Source: Saccharina japonica
Taxonomy: Eukaryota > Sar > Phaeophyceae > Laminariales > Laminariaceae
DNA: 64,000 nt
Assembly (NCBI GenBank): GCA_008828725.1
Contig: MEHQ01003017.1
Span: 1 to 64,000, forward strand
Direction of reading: 5' to 3'
Shown: piece after piece, positions 13,001-24,000 of the stretch
Position numbering within the stretch: the first letter of the stretch is position 1
How the letters are laid out: each line of letters begins with the position of its first letter
Program-made: the position numbers and the translations under genes
Notes under the pieces: model-generated
Seen by the model: only the letters and a program-made list of their open reading frames with translations
Database searches by the model: none
Told to the model about the DNA's origin: nothing

Positions 13001-15447
13001 GAGGCTTATTCTTGGAGGAGGTCCACACCTCACCCGGATTATGCTTTTGATAAAATACTGTATGCCCAACCCAATTGACACTCTAATGGGTTACTGTAGG
13101 AAGGTATTTCGCACGTAGTACCGTTCGATTCCAGCGGCAATGGTTAGTCCTCCCGGTCGAGGAACGCCGGCAGCCAGACACAGGCATAAGCATAACAACT
13201 CTCCCTCTATCGTGCATAGTGCGCAGGGTTCTTCAGTTGATGAATCTCGTCGATAACAACGTTTTCAGGGCCCAAATAATGCACCCCACACGCCCCTCCC
13301 GTACCTTACGGTAGGGTTTTTGGCGATGTTCACCCCCCCCCTCATAAATATATGATATATTTATAGGTTGGGTTGGCGTCGGTTGGCAACGACGCTGTAA
13401 AACACGCCACTCGCTGCGTGAGCTAGACAACCAGGGTGCCGTTTTTTTATTTTTGTTTTTGTTTCTTTTGGCGGCCACCAAAGCTGGCGGTCGAGTAGAT
13501 CAGTTGTGCGGGGTGAAGAACCTTTGCTCCGCACAAGGGGAATGGTCGTATCATCGTAGTGTTAATATGGTAAGGCATCCGCGAGGCAGTTACGTAGTAA
13601 AACCCATTGCTGTCTCCGGGGGTGGCCACACCAGAATATAAATTAACCCAGTAAAGCTGTCGTCTATATGCAAGTCCGCCTCAGAGGCGGCTCTTAGCAG
13701 GATGCAGCTCACCCTCCATGCGGCTCGCCCAATACCTCACGGCGCTTCACGTTTGGTGCAAGCAATGTCTGTCTGGTTGGTGAAAACCCGACGTACTCCG
13801 TCCCGGTATTGTAGGTATGCGAGGGTCTATGTTCATACTGCTGCGACAATGCATGACATTAGTACCCCCCCCTCCCTGCCTCCCTCCCTCCCTCCAGACT
13901 ATGTGACTGTACTCGTAGACACGAGAAAGCCGGTAAGTTATCGCCCTTGCCTTGAAGTGTAAGCGTTCAGGTGCGCCCCCATGTCCTCTATCTCCGTCTC
14001 GAGCCGCGTCTGGGTGCGTTTTCGGGTCCCCTTGAAAGCCACGTGCTCCAAAAAGTGAGCCACCCCGTTGTTCTCAGGCGTCTCGTATCGACTCCCGGCG
14101 TCGATCCACACGCCCACAGCTGCCGTCGCCCCGTGACTAGTCTGTCGGGAGTTGCAGAGGATAATACGCGGGGTTGTTGGGGATGGGTGGACAAAAACGA
14201 GGCGATGGTGCGAGGCGATGGTGCGAGGCGATGGTGCGAGCTTGATGGTTGTTAATGGTATGGTAGTCTATTGAATAGCGTAATGCTTTGGTGTATATAA
14301 GCAGTAGGAGCGCGCTAATGTAATGTGGTGGTATCACAAGTGCGGCTGGTGGTTCGTTGCTTATGTCTGGTATGTGTGTATGTATGAGCTTACATTTCGC
14401 CAAGGCAGAGTGGTGCGTTGATGAGTACATGCACTCGAGTCGCGAATGAGGCTTCGGGGGGTTCCTAAAACATTCGTGCACGGAAATATGGCGACTGCAG
14501 CAGTAGACACGACTGCTGTAACGCTGTAACGGTTCACGATACTGTTGCTGCTGCTGCTGCTGCAGCGTCGCTGTAAAAACTACGTGAGGCTTAAACAATA
14601 CGAAGGATGCCTGGTACAAGGTTCGTACAAGGTACCCGTGGTTGTTGGCAACGGGCGGCGATATCGACGCGTTAACTCCTTCCGCGCTAGGTTCCGAGTG
14701 TCACGAAAAATTAGGTTGTACGCAATGGAACTGACTACGAAAACATCTCGGTCAACAATTTGGCAAAGCTTCAAGCAATGTGCTCGTGTAAGCGTGCGTC
14801 CCGCGTCAATGCAATTTCGAAGACCGTCGATGGGTTTTTCAAAGGTCCAGTACTTCAGAACTACAGTAAGATCCAGCCGTGCGATTACACAGCAAAGAAC
14901 GCACCAACAATACCGCCCCAAGGTATTTTACTCGAAACAATATCTCTTCGAGAGACGGCCTGTTTCCTGCCCTTTACATCCCGCTATCATCGGCAGGACA
15001 GCAGCAGCACCACGCGGGTATCAGCGGTACGTACACTCTAGGCAGCCGTGAGCTGATTGTGAAATGGTGGGTCATGAACTCGTGGACACTCGGTTGGCCC
15101 ATCAACCAGACACAAATTCAAGACCGTCATACTATACGTACCAAGCAGCAGCCGACACTCGAATAAGGTATACCAGGTATACGAGTACGTACCTCGGATG
15201 CAACCCTCAGGCCGTTGGGGAGGGTGGTGACCTGCGTTTCCGGGCAGTTGAGCACGTACGACGGCAACTCCTTCGCTGTGGGTACACGCGCCCGCTGCAA
15301 GGCCGACATGCCTCGCCTCGACCCATTGCCACCAAACCACGGCTTCGCCAAAAGCGATGCAACCGGAGTTATCCTTGGTCTGAGCACACCACCTCCTTGT
15401 CTAAGGCTTCTGCTGCTGGCCTCAGCTGCTTTCCTTGCCGGGAACAT
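2576..15447 (-). CDS. MPPB: Mitochondrial processing peptidase beta subunit, complete, multi-exon
   Basis: Cleaves presequences from proteins imported into the mitochondrial matrix, as the catalytic half of the MPP heterodimer; in some lineages it doubles as the complex III core protein. Exons, in transcript order: 15447-15193, 14141-13951, 12519-12354, 11150-10902, 9631-9469 or 7095-6933, 8299-8171 or 5752-5624, 4559-4462, 3609-3452, 2675-2576 (stop TAG). All junction phases agree and give about 502 residues, normal for the family. The N-terminus is Arg-rich with few acids, a good matrix presequence. Residues 114-118 read HFLEH (zinc ligands H114 and H118, base E117) and the third ligand is E194 in IIREMEE, the right spacing for M16B peptidases. 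Residues LGRTILGP and HYTAPRM are also family hallmarks, and the C-terminus contains [11 protein letters not shown]. Two exons exist twice. The second junction uses a GC donor. Confidence 0.93.
2735..3150 (-). repeat. Family A repeat, inverted copy, internally reiterated
   Basis: Contains three to four reiterations of a unit with TATGACCATAGACCCTCGCA, then CTACAATGCCGGGACG and TTTCACCGACCAGGCAG, separated by G-runs. This is the reverse complement of the copies at 13507, 39358 and 50735. Confidence 0.8.
5624..7095 (-). CDS. MPPB: MPP-beta duplicated exon pair, downstream copy (E1 and F1)
   Basis: Exon E1 is 7095-6933 and F1 is 5752-5624. They have the same lengths, phases and splice sites as E2 and F2, and encode the same protein. 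Splicing F2 to E1 would join a phase-1 end to a phase-0 start and shift the frame, so all four exons cannot sit in one productive mRNA. The combinations E2-F2, E2-F1 and E1-F1 each preserve the frame and give the same protein. Confidence 0.88.
5866..6104. mobile_element. Family C TIR element, copy in duplication unit 1
   Basis: Contains CCACCCGGCAGCATAAGCTA, TTCCCTGAAATATCTAGATC and ends ATCCGTCCGAGGTGTGAAC, whose reverse complement matches the 5' end of the copy at 51539. The outer left boundary is approximate. Confidence 0.6.
7190..7560. repeat. AATC-type tetranucleotide array, unit 1
   Basis: Imperfect (CAAT)n array, with interruptions that include GGTGCAGTGCG segments. It is duplicated at 9735-10135. 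It keeps a long plus-strand frame open by composition only. Confidence 0.85.
8171..9631 (-). CDS. MPPB: MPP-beta duplicated exon pair, upstream copy (E2 and F2)
   Basis: Exon E2 is 9631-9469 (163 nt) and F2 is 8299-8171 (129 nt). They encode the segment from [12 protein letters not shown] through GGWDRSS and then [11 protein letters not shown] to [11 protein letters not shown], the middle of MPP-beta. E2 enters in phase 0 after the exon ending at 10902, and F2 leaves with one spare base, which fits exon 4559-4462. E2 is identical to E1; F2 differs from F1 by one synonymous base in the Leu codon of QALAM. Both copies keep intact CAG acceptors and GTAAGT or GTGAGG donors. Confidence 0.88.
8396..8639. 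mobile_element. Family C TIR element, copy in duplication unit 2
   Basis: Near-identical to the copy at 5866-6104 because it was carried along by the 2.5 kb tandem duplication, so the insertion predates the duplication. Confidence 0.6.
9735..10135. repeat. AATC-type tetranucleotide array, unit 2
   Basis: Counterpart of the array at 7190-7560, differing in repeat number. Confidence 0.85.
11153..11500. repeat. Minisatellite (about 35-38 bp unit) overlapping an MPP-beta acceptor
   Basis: Eight or so units of GCCGTTTCGTGCGGCGAGAT plus a variable ATACATACCGCA-like part. On the minus strand the first unit supplies the bases just before the CAG acceptor of exon 11150-10902. Confidence 0.82.
13507..13890 (+). 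repeat. Family A repeat, single long copy
   Basis: Starts near GAACCTTTGCTCCGCACAAG and runs through TGCAAGTCCGCCTCAGAGGC, GATGCAGCTCACCCTCCATG and GGTTGGTGAAAACCCGACGT to ATGACATTAGTACCCCCCCC. It lies in an MPP-beta intron, is collinear with the copy at 39358, and ends in a C-run. Confidence 0.8.
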
Positions 15448-16077
15448 AATTCGTGGCGGGTCGACGTGTCAGCTACTGGCTACTGATATAGCCGTCTCTT
15501 CTTGTATCAAGTGGTCTCCTGTGAAGTCGCCAGTAAACTACAGCCCTGGATCACACCAGAGTATGCTCAGTCGTCGGGCGACAGAAGGCCTAGGTACCAC
15601 AGAATATTGAGGTCGACGTGGATTCACTTGAGAGGGGGTGTAGTGGAGGGCGTGCACACCACCTACAGCAGTGCACTCTGAGAGAGTACCGCTGGTACGA
15701 GAGAGGTATAGCACTCAGGGTGTTCCACTTCAATATAATAGCGTGAACTACGGGCGTCCGGGGACAGTGTTTTGGCGCGAAGGCGCCCGCGGTGAGACAC
15801 TCCGCAAATCGCTGAAGTATGGATGTACGAAGAGCTAAAGAAACTGCCTTACAAGAGCACGAGGCAACCAATAGACCTATACGATCAAACACAGACAGCT
15901 ATGGACGAAACTTGCAGATGCAGGCACAACAGAAAGCAGAAGCCGCCACGTTCATCAGAGTATTGTACCACCATGTAATGGCGTTTTTGTGCGGGAAATA
16001 TAGATCGACATGAACGCCGAGATGCTCGCATGGCTCGCAGCTCGCAAAGGCGACAGCTCAGGTTTCAAGCTGACACT
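15448..16077. promoter_or_regulatory. Shared 630 bp divergent promoter region (MPP-beta and DUF2358/SOUL gene)
   Basis: The two start codons (15447 minus, 16078 plus) face away from each other. Nothing coding is supported between them, so both 5' UTRs and promoters should lie here. No clear TATA box was seen at a fixed distance from either start. A pair of mitochondrial and plastid proteins could be co-regulated from here, but that is conjecture. Confidence 0.5.
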
Positions 16078-17552
16078 ATGGCTCGTGCAGGTCTCCTTCT
16101 GTTCTTTTTGGCAGTAACATGTGAAGACTGTACGGTGGAATCGTTTTCATTGCCACCTGGAGGTTTCCAGGGAGCGCCTTCCCACGGGGTATGGCAAAAT
16201 GCGAAACCTTCTTCAATCTCGGCGCGAAATTCGTTTGCGCGAAGCCACGTAACACATGATGGGTGTGCTGGGCGTACTGGAGCTGCTGAGAGGCGTTCCA
16301 GCGGGTGCCTCAGTGCTGCAACGGCAGCGGTCACGGAAAGCTCAGAGTACCTGGAGAACAAGGAAGAACTAAAGAAGGTGGGCTTCTTCCCGCGCATGAT
16401 GCGAAAAATGCACTGCTATGATTTGGAATAAACTTGCGAAACGGCTGACGTACAAGAACAAGCAAGAGCAGTCAACGCAGTCATAACGCGTCAATGTTAA
16501 GTTTACGCCTATTAATAGAGCGGTGAGCAGCAGTCAACACACCGATACCTGCTGTTTGTTGTTGTTGTTGTTGTGATTTGTATTGCGGTACTGCTGCTTG
16601 CTGCTGGCTACCCATGTTCCGCTGCTGCTTGTTGCTTACTTGATGGAGCCTGTTGTTGCTTGATTTGGTGCTGCTTGCTGTGTGCTGCTGCTGCCGCTGC
16701 GTGCTGCTTGCTTTCCGATAACCGTTACGTCTGGAAACTACACGCCAACTTCCTGCCACACGCCTGGCTTCCGAAGGCGGCAAGTACCCATACCGTGTGC
16801 CAACTTGCGCAGTCAACTTACTCGTACTCTGCTCTTGCCTGTAGCGAGTAACGAGCACGTAGACGAGCGACAAAGCATATACCGGTAGAATGAAGGGCTT
16901 TCTATGTTGAAAAATCGAAATGAGGCGACCATGTGAATGCGACAGTCCGGCCAACAGCCTTGGCTGTATTGTGCGGCCTTACCGAAACCAGTCCCCTTCC
17001 AGCAATTTTGAGCCTGGAATACGTTACACGCGAGTACGCAGCTTTCTTACATAAAAAACGAAGTTCAGCTGTGGCTGGCTGTGTGTGGGTACGTGGGCAG
17101 CGAGTGTACGAGAGCGTTACGTATGAACAATGAAAATATTCCTAAGACTTTACTCTTAGGTGTTCCGCCTGGACTAAACCCAAAGCACTACGTACGTACG
17201 TCGAAGACTCTTGAACCCCGTCGAAGATCACGATAGATCACGTAATTTCTCGATTATGAACCAAGACGTTGTGTTTGTTGTGCTTTCATTTGTGGTCGTT
17301 GCTATCGCCGGCATGGCAGATGGTTTACGTCACACCTACGTAGCTATCTCACCAAGGCACGCCCCCATGTGGCGAGGCGGTGTCAACGCGAGGCCGCCGC
17401 GAAGGCCGGCAAAGTCACGTGGCCATACGCGGCGGAGCGTTGGCAGGGTGCAGCTGCAACATGGGCTACAGCTTCGTGTGCTTTGTCGACTGCTGCTGAC
17501 GCTGCTGCTCTGCGCTGCTCTAGTTTTTTGGTGCAGACGCGAGCGGTGGCGC

Positions 17553-17585
<33 letters not shown>

Positions 17586-17636
17586 CGTCGTAGTAGTCGT
17601 AGTAGTAGTATTAATAGTAGTAGTAGTAGCAGTAGC

Positions 17637-17676
<40 letters not shown>

Positions 17677-17967
17677 CTCTGGGGCGTGTGACCGCGGCAC
17701 ACGCACACCACACAGCACGCTCCACGCACGCACGCACTGCACAATGCGCCCCGGTGGCCTCGATTGACAGTCTTCGCATGACTGCCGTAGGGCACAGCAC
17801 GGAGCACACACACGCAGTAGCAACAGCTCCCTCTCTCTGTGTGTCTTCGCTTTTGTACGTACGTACAACCGGTACGAGTAGTGCCATACGAGTTTGAGCG
17901 GGGGTAACTCTGTCTGTAATCATTTGTGAGATTAAATAGTCCCCGTACCTCCAACGACCCACCAGCA

Positions 17968-18020
<53 letters not shown>

Positions 18021-21000
18021 TCGTAGTCTCTCTCTCTAAGAAATAGCACGAATTCGGTACGAGCCTGCCTCCCTCCCTCCCTGTTCTTATTGAGAGATGC
18101 ACACACCCACAACCAGCTGCAGCAGAGGTATCTATCAATTATATTCGTAAAGAAAAAACAACCTTGGGATGGTGGTCTGTCTGCCACCTGGTAGACCAGA
18201 CTGTTGGTCACCCCTGCTGGTCGAATTTCCGGGGTTCGAACCCTGGTAAAGACAACAAGGCACTTTCCTGACTCGTCTTCCGGGTCGCTGCAGGCGCGAG
18301 GTCGCGAATTTGGAAATATCAGTGCTAATCGACGACCTGCGGGAATGCTGAACCCTAGGCGTAATGGGCACAAATTATGAACCGGCGGGAGGAGGGGGAA
18401 GAGTCTTCTATCCACGACTTGCACAGGAGGTGCTGCGAGTTGAGATGGGAAGTAAAAGTGACGACCAACCACCAAACACTGAAAATATCTACGTACGAAA
18501 CAGATTTAGAGCCTGCTACGAGTATGGTTGTTGTGTTCTGTGTTCTGTTTTATCCCTTCAAGTGTAGAGCTTTACGTGTAGGGTGCAGAGTACAGACACA
18601 TTTCAGAGAGAGAGATTGAATGCCCGCAGTTTTCTGACTGGTCAATTTTTCAGGTTTGTAATTTGGCATGGCATGGCATGGACATGTGACCGCCCGTCTG
18701 TTGCAATGCGCTCTTCGGCTCACTTTCGACAAAATCGAGTACAGAAGTACTATACCTGGTATATATTGGTTGTCTTGCCAACACCCGGGAGGTGACGAGC
18801 GAGCTGACACCTCCGGAGCTATACGTACTCCTACCGTTAAATACCCCTTCAGCCGTCGATAGTGACAGGTTGCAATTGAGTTTCGTGTCATAATGTTAGA
18901 ACACGCACACAAATCGCTGGCTTACCTAGCTGCCTAGTACCTTTTTTGTTTTGTTTTTCTCATTCCTTTAGCTTGGTTCGACGTGACATTTGAATTTTCC
19001 CTTTTTTCGTCGTAGCTCAGATCCTCGAGTCTCAAAGCAGAGCCCCGTTCGTCCTTCTCCCCAATCCCCGCCGCGGTTGCCGTTACAGGGGGGGGGGGTC
19101 ACGGTTTAAGAGAAGGGTGTGTGTCAGGCCTGTTTAAGTGCAACCTATCTTAAACCCAGAACTCCTCTTAAACCGGAATGGGTATTATATGGCTGGGGGT
19201 GTGTGTCAGGCCTGTTTAAGTGTAACCTCTCTCGAACCCAAAACTCCTCTTAAACTGGAATCTGGGTGATAATATATGGCTGTTAGTACGTGCCAAGTTA
19301 TTTGACCTATCTTAAATCGATACTTAGCTCTTAAGCCGCCACCCCCACTGTTGTAGTCGTATAGGTTGTGACGGCGGTTGGTGTTACAGTGGGAGGGGGG
19401 GGGTCACGGTTCAAGAAAGGGGTGTGCGTGTCAGGCCTGTTTGAGTGTAACCTGTCTTAAACCCAGAACTTCTCTTAAACCGGAATGGGTAATATATGGC
19501 TGTTAGTATGCCCGTGCCAAGTTATTTTACCTACTAATATCTTAAATCGATACCTAGCTCTTAAGCCACCACCCCCACTGTAGTCATAGTCATAGTGGTA
19601 TAGGTTGGGTTTATCGCACGAAGAGGTCGGCAATTTTTCGCTCAATGACTGGCTAGCGTGGACTGTGATCACTCTCATCAAAGCATCATCCTTGTTATAT
19701 AATACGCTTCAGTAGTGATGATGACGATTGTGATTTTTAGTAATTATATCATTATAGATAACATTATACCAGGTAGCTTGTTATGCAACGTTGCTAGATT
19801 TTACCAGGCCTCAACTTTATTGGTGCGATGAGTCTACTGCTTTTTAGCAGGTACTATTAGTGCTATCACTAGGAGTACTACGTAAGTGTTCTTGTGTTGT
19901 TCCCATTGTCGATGGGGTGGTGACCTCTATTAATAATAGTTGGTGGCGGTGGTCCACCTGGTGCAAGTGCCGAAGATAGACAAACACGAAAAATGCCCCC
20001 ACACCCCACACTTCTCCGATTGGACAAGACAAAATGCAAGGATAATTGTGATTGGTCTACCTTGTCGACGACGCGCTTCCCACAGTGTGATTGGTCTACC
20101 TTGTCGATAGACCTAGCTAGGTCCTGTACACCCTCACGGCCCCTCGTCGCACAGCCTTACGGCGATAGGACAACAGAGGCCAAATCGTGGTTGGAGGGCC
20201 ATTCGTCTCGTCGTGCATGGTTGTTTTAGATAGTTTCAGATAGTTTTCGATAGTTTTACATAGTTTACGACGAGTTGGATATGTTTTTGTTTTACGTATC
20301 CAGCATCGCTTGAGGTGTTTTACGTTATTGATTGCCGTGCCTTGGTGAAACCAGTAGAGTGTACCGTATGTGTTGTTGCAGGTATGTCAAACAGTAGGTA
20401 TGTGTTGGGTGTTGTGACCGTACGTTTATTTTTCAGTATATCTTGATGTTTTTTAAGAAGTATATATTTATATTCACAGTATTTTTAGTTACCTCGTACC
20501 TGGTATGTTTTGCAGTCTACTGCTGTGTATACTACTGTTGTTGCAGTTTTTTCAGTTACCTAGTATTTCTGGTGGTTTATTGCTACTATCTTGCAATCTA
20601 TTTGCATCTACTTGTTACTGCTACCATTACCATCATTACTACTGCTACCGCTACTGCTGCTGCTATTGCGACTGCTGCTGCTATTGCGACTGCTGCTGCT
20701 ATTGCTACTGCTGCTGCTACCGCCGCTACCGCTACTCTACTGCTACTACTGCTACTACTGCCACTCCTGTTAAACGAATTGATTCCACTGGTGAGACTAA
20801 GGATCTGTTCATACTGCCTCTACCAATGGTCCTTTTGCTACTATTAACACTGTTGGTGCTGCTTGTGCTGCTTGTGCTGCTTGTGCTGCTGCTATTAACG
20901 CTGATGACAGGACCTCGAAGTGGAGTACACCTCGTTCTTCGACAACTTCGCGAGCGAGCGCTACTTGCCAAACGTGGAGTTCATCGACCCGCTCACCAGC

Positions 21001-24000
21001 TTCACGGGCTTTCAGAAATACAAAAACAATGTCGATATGCTTGGGGGGCGGTCCGCTCTCGGCAACATCCTCTTCAAGGTACATACGCCAATACCAAAAG
21101 ACCAAAATTAAGGTTCACGGCGATCGAAATTATAAATTAAGGTACACGGGAATACCAAAAGACCGAAACTAAGGTACACGGTGATCGAAAAACGGTACGA
21201 GTACCAACCAGGCTTTAATTTCAAGAGCACACGAACGTCGAAAAACAGGGTTTTGTTCCATTCAAGATCCATGAATAAGGTACACGGCGATCGAAAAAAG
21301 ATACGTATATACATGATATATATACCAGGTTTTGTTTTTAAGGGCACACGGATGTCCAAAAACAGGGTTTTCCATTCAAGATTCACTAATACATTTTTTG
21401 TAAAACGATGTTGTGTTCAATATATAATACGTTGTTCACGAAAAACGGTATTTTCTTGCAGGTACACCCATTTCGAAAAACCGAGTATTCTTTAAGGTAC
21501 CATCTTTAAGGTACCCCTTTTTCGAAAAAGGGATTTTTTCGAGGAACGCCAATATTTTTTGGGGGGGGGGTGAGTGAGGGCCACCCCCTTTCCGCCGGTT
21601 AAATTTCTATGCGGAGGCAGTGTTTTTCTTACGATGGCAGGGGTGGGGTGATCCTACCGCTACGAGAGTAGTTGCCTTTATAATCCGTTCCACCCGGGGG
21701 TGAAGAGCAATATGTTGTTGCGGTACTGCCTTTTTTACCTTGTGGTCATTAGCGTTACCTGTTGGTACTTGTGTTACCTGTGGTGCTTGTGCTACCTGCG
21801 CTACCTGCGTTACCTGTGTTACCTGTGTTACCTGTGTTACCTGTGTTACCTGTGTTACCTGTGTTACCTGTGTTACCTGTGTTACCTGTGTTACCTGTGT
21901 TACCTGTATTACCTGTGTTACCTGTACCTGTGTTACCTGCGTTGCCTGTGTTGCCTCTGTTTGTCGTGTTGCCTGGTTACCTGTCTGTTACTTGCGTTGC
22001 TGTGTTGTTCGTGGTTCCTTGTGTTACGTTACGTGTGCCGTGTTACCCGGTGTTACCCGGCGTCACGAGCGCCGCAGCACCGGCTTCCGCGTGACGCGGT
22101 AAGGTGCAATGTCGTCGTCGACCTGGCTGTGAGATGTACAACGTATATGATTTACCAGGTATAGTGTGTTTTGTCCCGCCGCGCGTCATTGAGCGTGTTT
22201 TTATGACCCCATCCACACCATCAATGTTTTTTGCCGCGCCCGGGCGCCTCTCAGTCTCGCTCATGTTTATTTCCCTCCCTCCCTCCCTCCCTCTCTCCCT
22301 CCCTCCCTCCCTCGATGCCCCAGGACGCGAACATCGTGCTTCACTCCATCGAAGAGCCCGGCCCGTTCCGATTAAGGTGGAGAACGTGTTCTGCTTCTAT
22401 AGTCTACTGCTGTGTCTACTGCTGTGTCTACTGCTGTGTCTTACTGCTGTTGCTCTATTCTGATTGTTATAGCGGCGAGTATAATTAGCGCACATTCTCA
22501 TCAACTGTTAATATTCAGTAGCACACGAAAAAAAGCTTTTGCGGGGGGGGGCACAGTAAATAGGGGACCAAACAGTGTTATCGTAAAAATGGAAAACATT
22601 ATATATAGGTTTTTGTGTGCACCGTATCCCTTTTAAAACTGCAGTCCCGTTATGGGGACAAAACCACTCTAAATTCTTAAAGTAATCTGTTCCCAAACGG
22701 GGACTCCAGTCCTAGAAGGGGTAAGTCTATCGGAAAATATATAGGTTTTTGTATGTACCGTAGGTTCTATTTACTGTGGTCCCCCGCAGTACTGGTAAGA
22801 ACAAAATTAGCTCTGCGAAACCCAGGTTGAGAAGAAGCAATAATATTTTTGGATTTTTTCTGGGCGCGGTCACTTGAGGAGCTCTCCTTATACCTGCAGT
22901 AGCCTGCACACTAATTTTGGAGGAGAATAAAAGTGATTTATCGTATACTACTTCTGCCCGATGAACAATTCCACGGCTTACGCGAGGGCGTCCAGAAAAA
23001 AGAGAAAAGCGACACACCACACCCCCAGAGGTCGGAATAGAAAACCGTTGCAACCGTTGTGATCACATGATGAGAATAAGAAAATGGAAAAAAAAACATC
23101 CTTGTTTTCATTTTTTTTTTTGTTCGTTTTAGTAACCCCCCCCCCCCCCCCTAACGAACAAAAAATTCTGTGAGGTGTCGAAAAATATTTTTTTGACCAC
23201 ATCGCTGTAGATGTCATATACATACCATGTATATAGAACTACTGTAACTATAAAACCGTTTGGGTTGGTTGGTGTTACTCGCAGGTTGCTTGCCCGGTGG
23301 CGTACTTTTTATTTTTATTTCTTCTTACGAGCTTCCATGAGCTTATTTCTGTGTCTTCGTTTTTTGCCCGATGGCTACGTAACGTGCGAGGAACGAACGC
23401 CTGCTGTGTTAGAACTCCCTTTTCAGGGTTACGACTTGCGACACCCCCGGGGTTTGAAGCCAACCACAATCAATCCCGAAGGGGAACCTTGTATCACACT
23501 ACTGTATTACTGCGAGGGTGTTCGTGCGGCAGGGAAAAGCAAGCGTTGCTGTTGTTGTTGTTTTTTCTCTCTTTATCTGTTGTGCGGCGTAACGGTTTCA
23601 TCTGTATTCAAAAAAACAAAAAACGCCTCGCCGGAATGTGTTGGCCTTTGGTTACATATCTCCGCAGGACTAACGTTTGTTTGTTTATCTCCAAACAGGC
23701 AAGATGATACAGGCCTCGTTCGTATTTCATTATTTCGTTGGTTAGGACACGCGGGGATGGCACACCGATCCGAACATCACCCCTGAGTCTGAAACCTAAC
23801 CCTAACCCTATCCCTGCTTCCTAAAGTTATTAAGGCGGGGAATCGAGGGCGTAACAGACAGAAATCGATCCCGTAGATCGCCAAGACACGTCGCAACCAG
23901 CTGTAATTCGCACACCCTACGAGACAATCCTACGTCGCCCATCAGTCAATCAGTCAAGACGTGCTTCGTCCGTTCATATATTGAGTAACGTAGTAAGTAG

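Noticed and set aside
18215..18260. Possible pol III B-box or T-arm (GGGGTTCGAACCCTGG)
   Set aside because: The acceptor and D-arm partners are missing on both strands. It may be a chance palindrome or an old SINE remnant.
17336..18475. 379-codon minus-strand frame
   Set aside because: Carried by TAG and CAG microsatellites and poly-Leu translation, with no recognisable domain.
23790..23815. CCCTAA-like telomere repeats
   Set aside because: Only about three imperfect units inside an intron, too short to infer a telomere or fusion.
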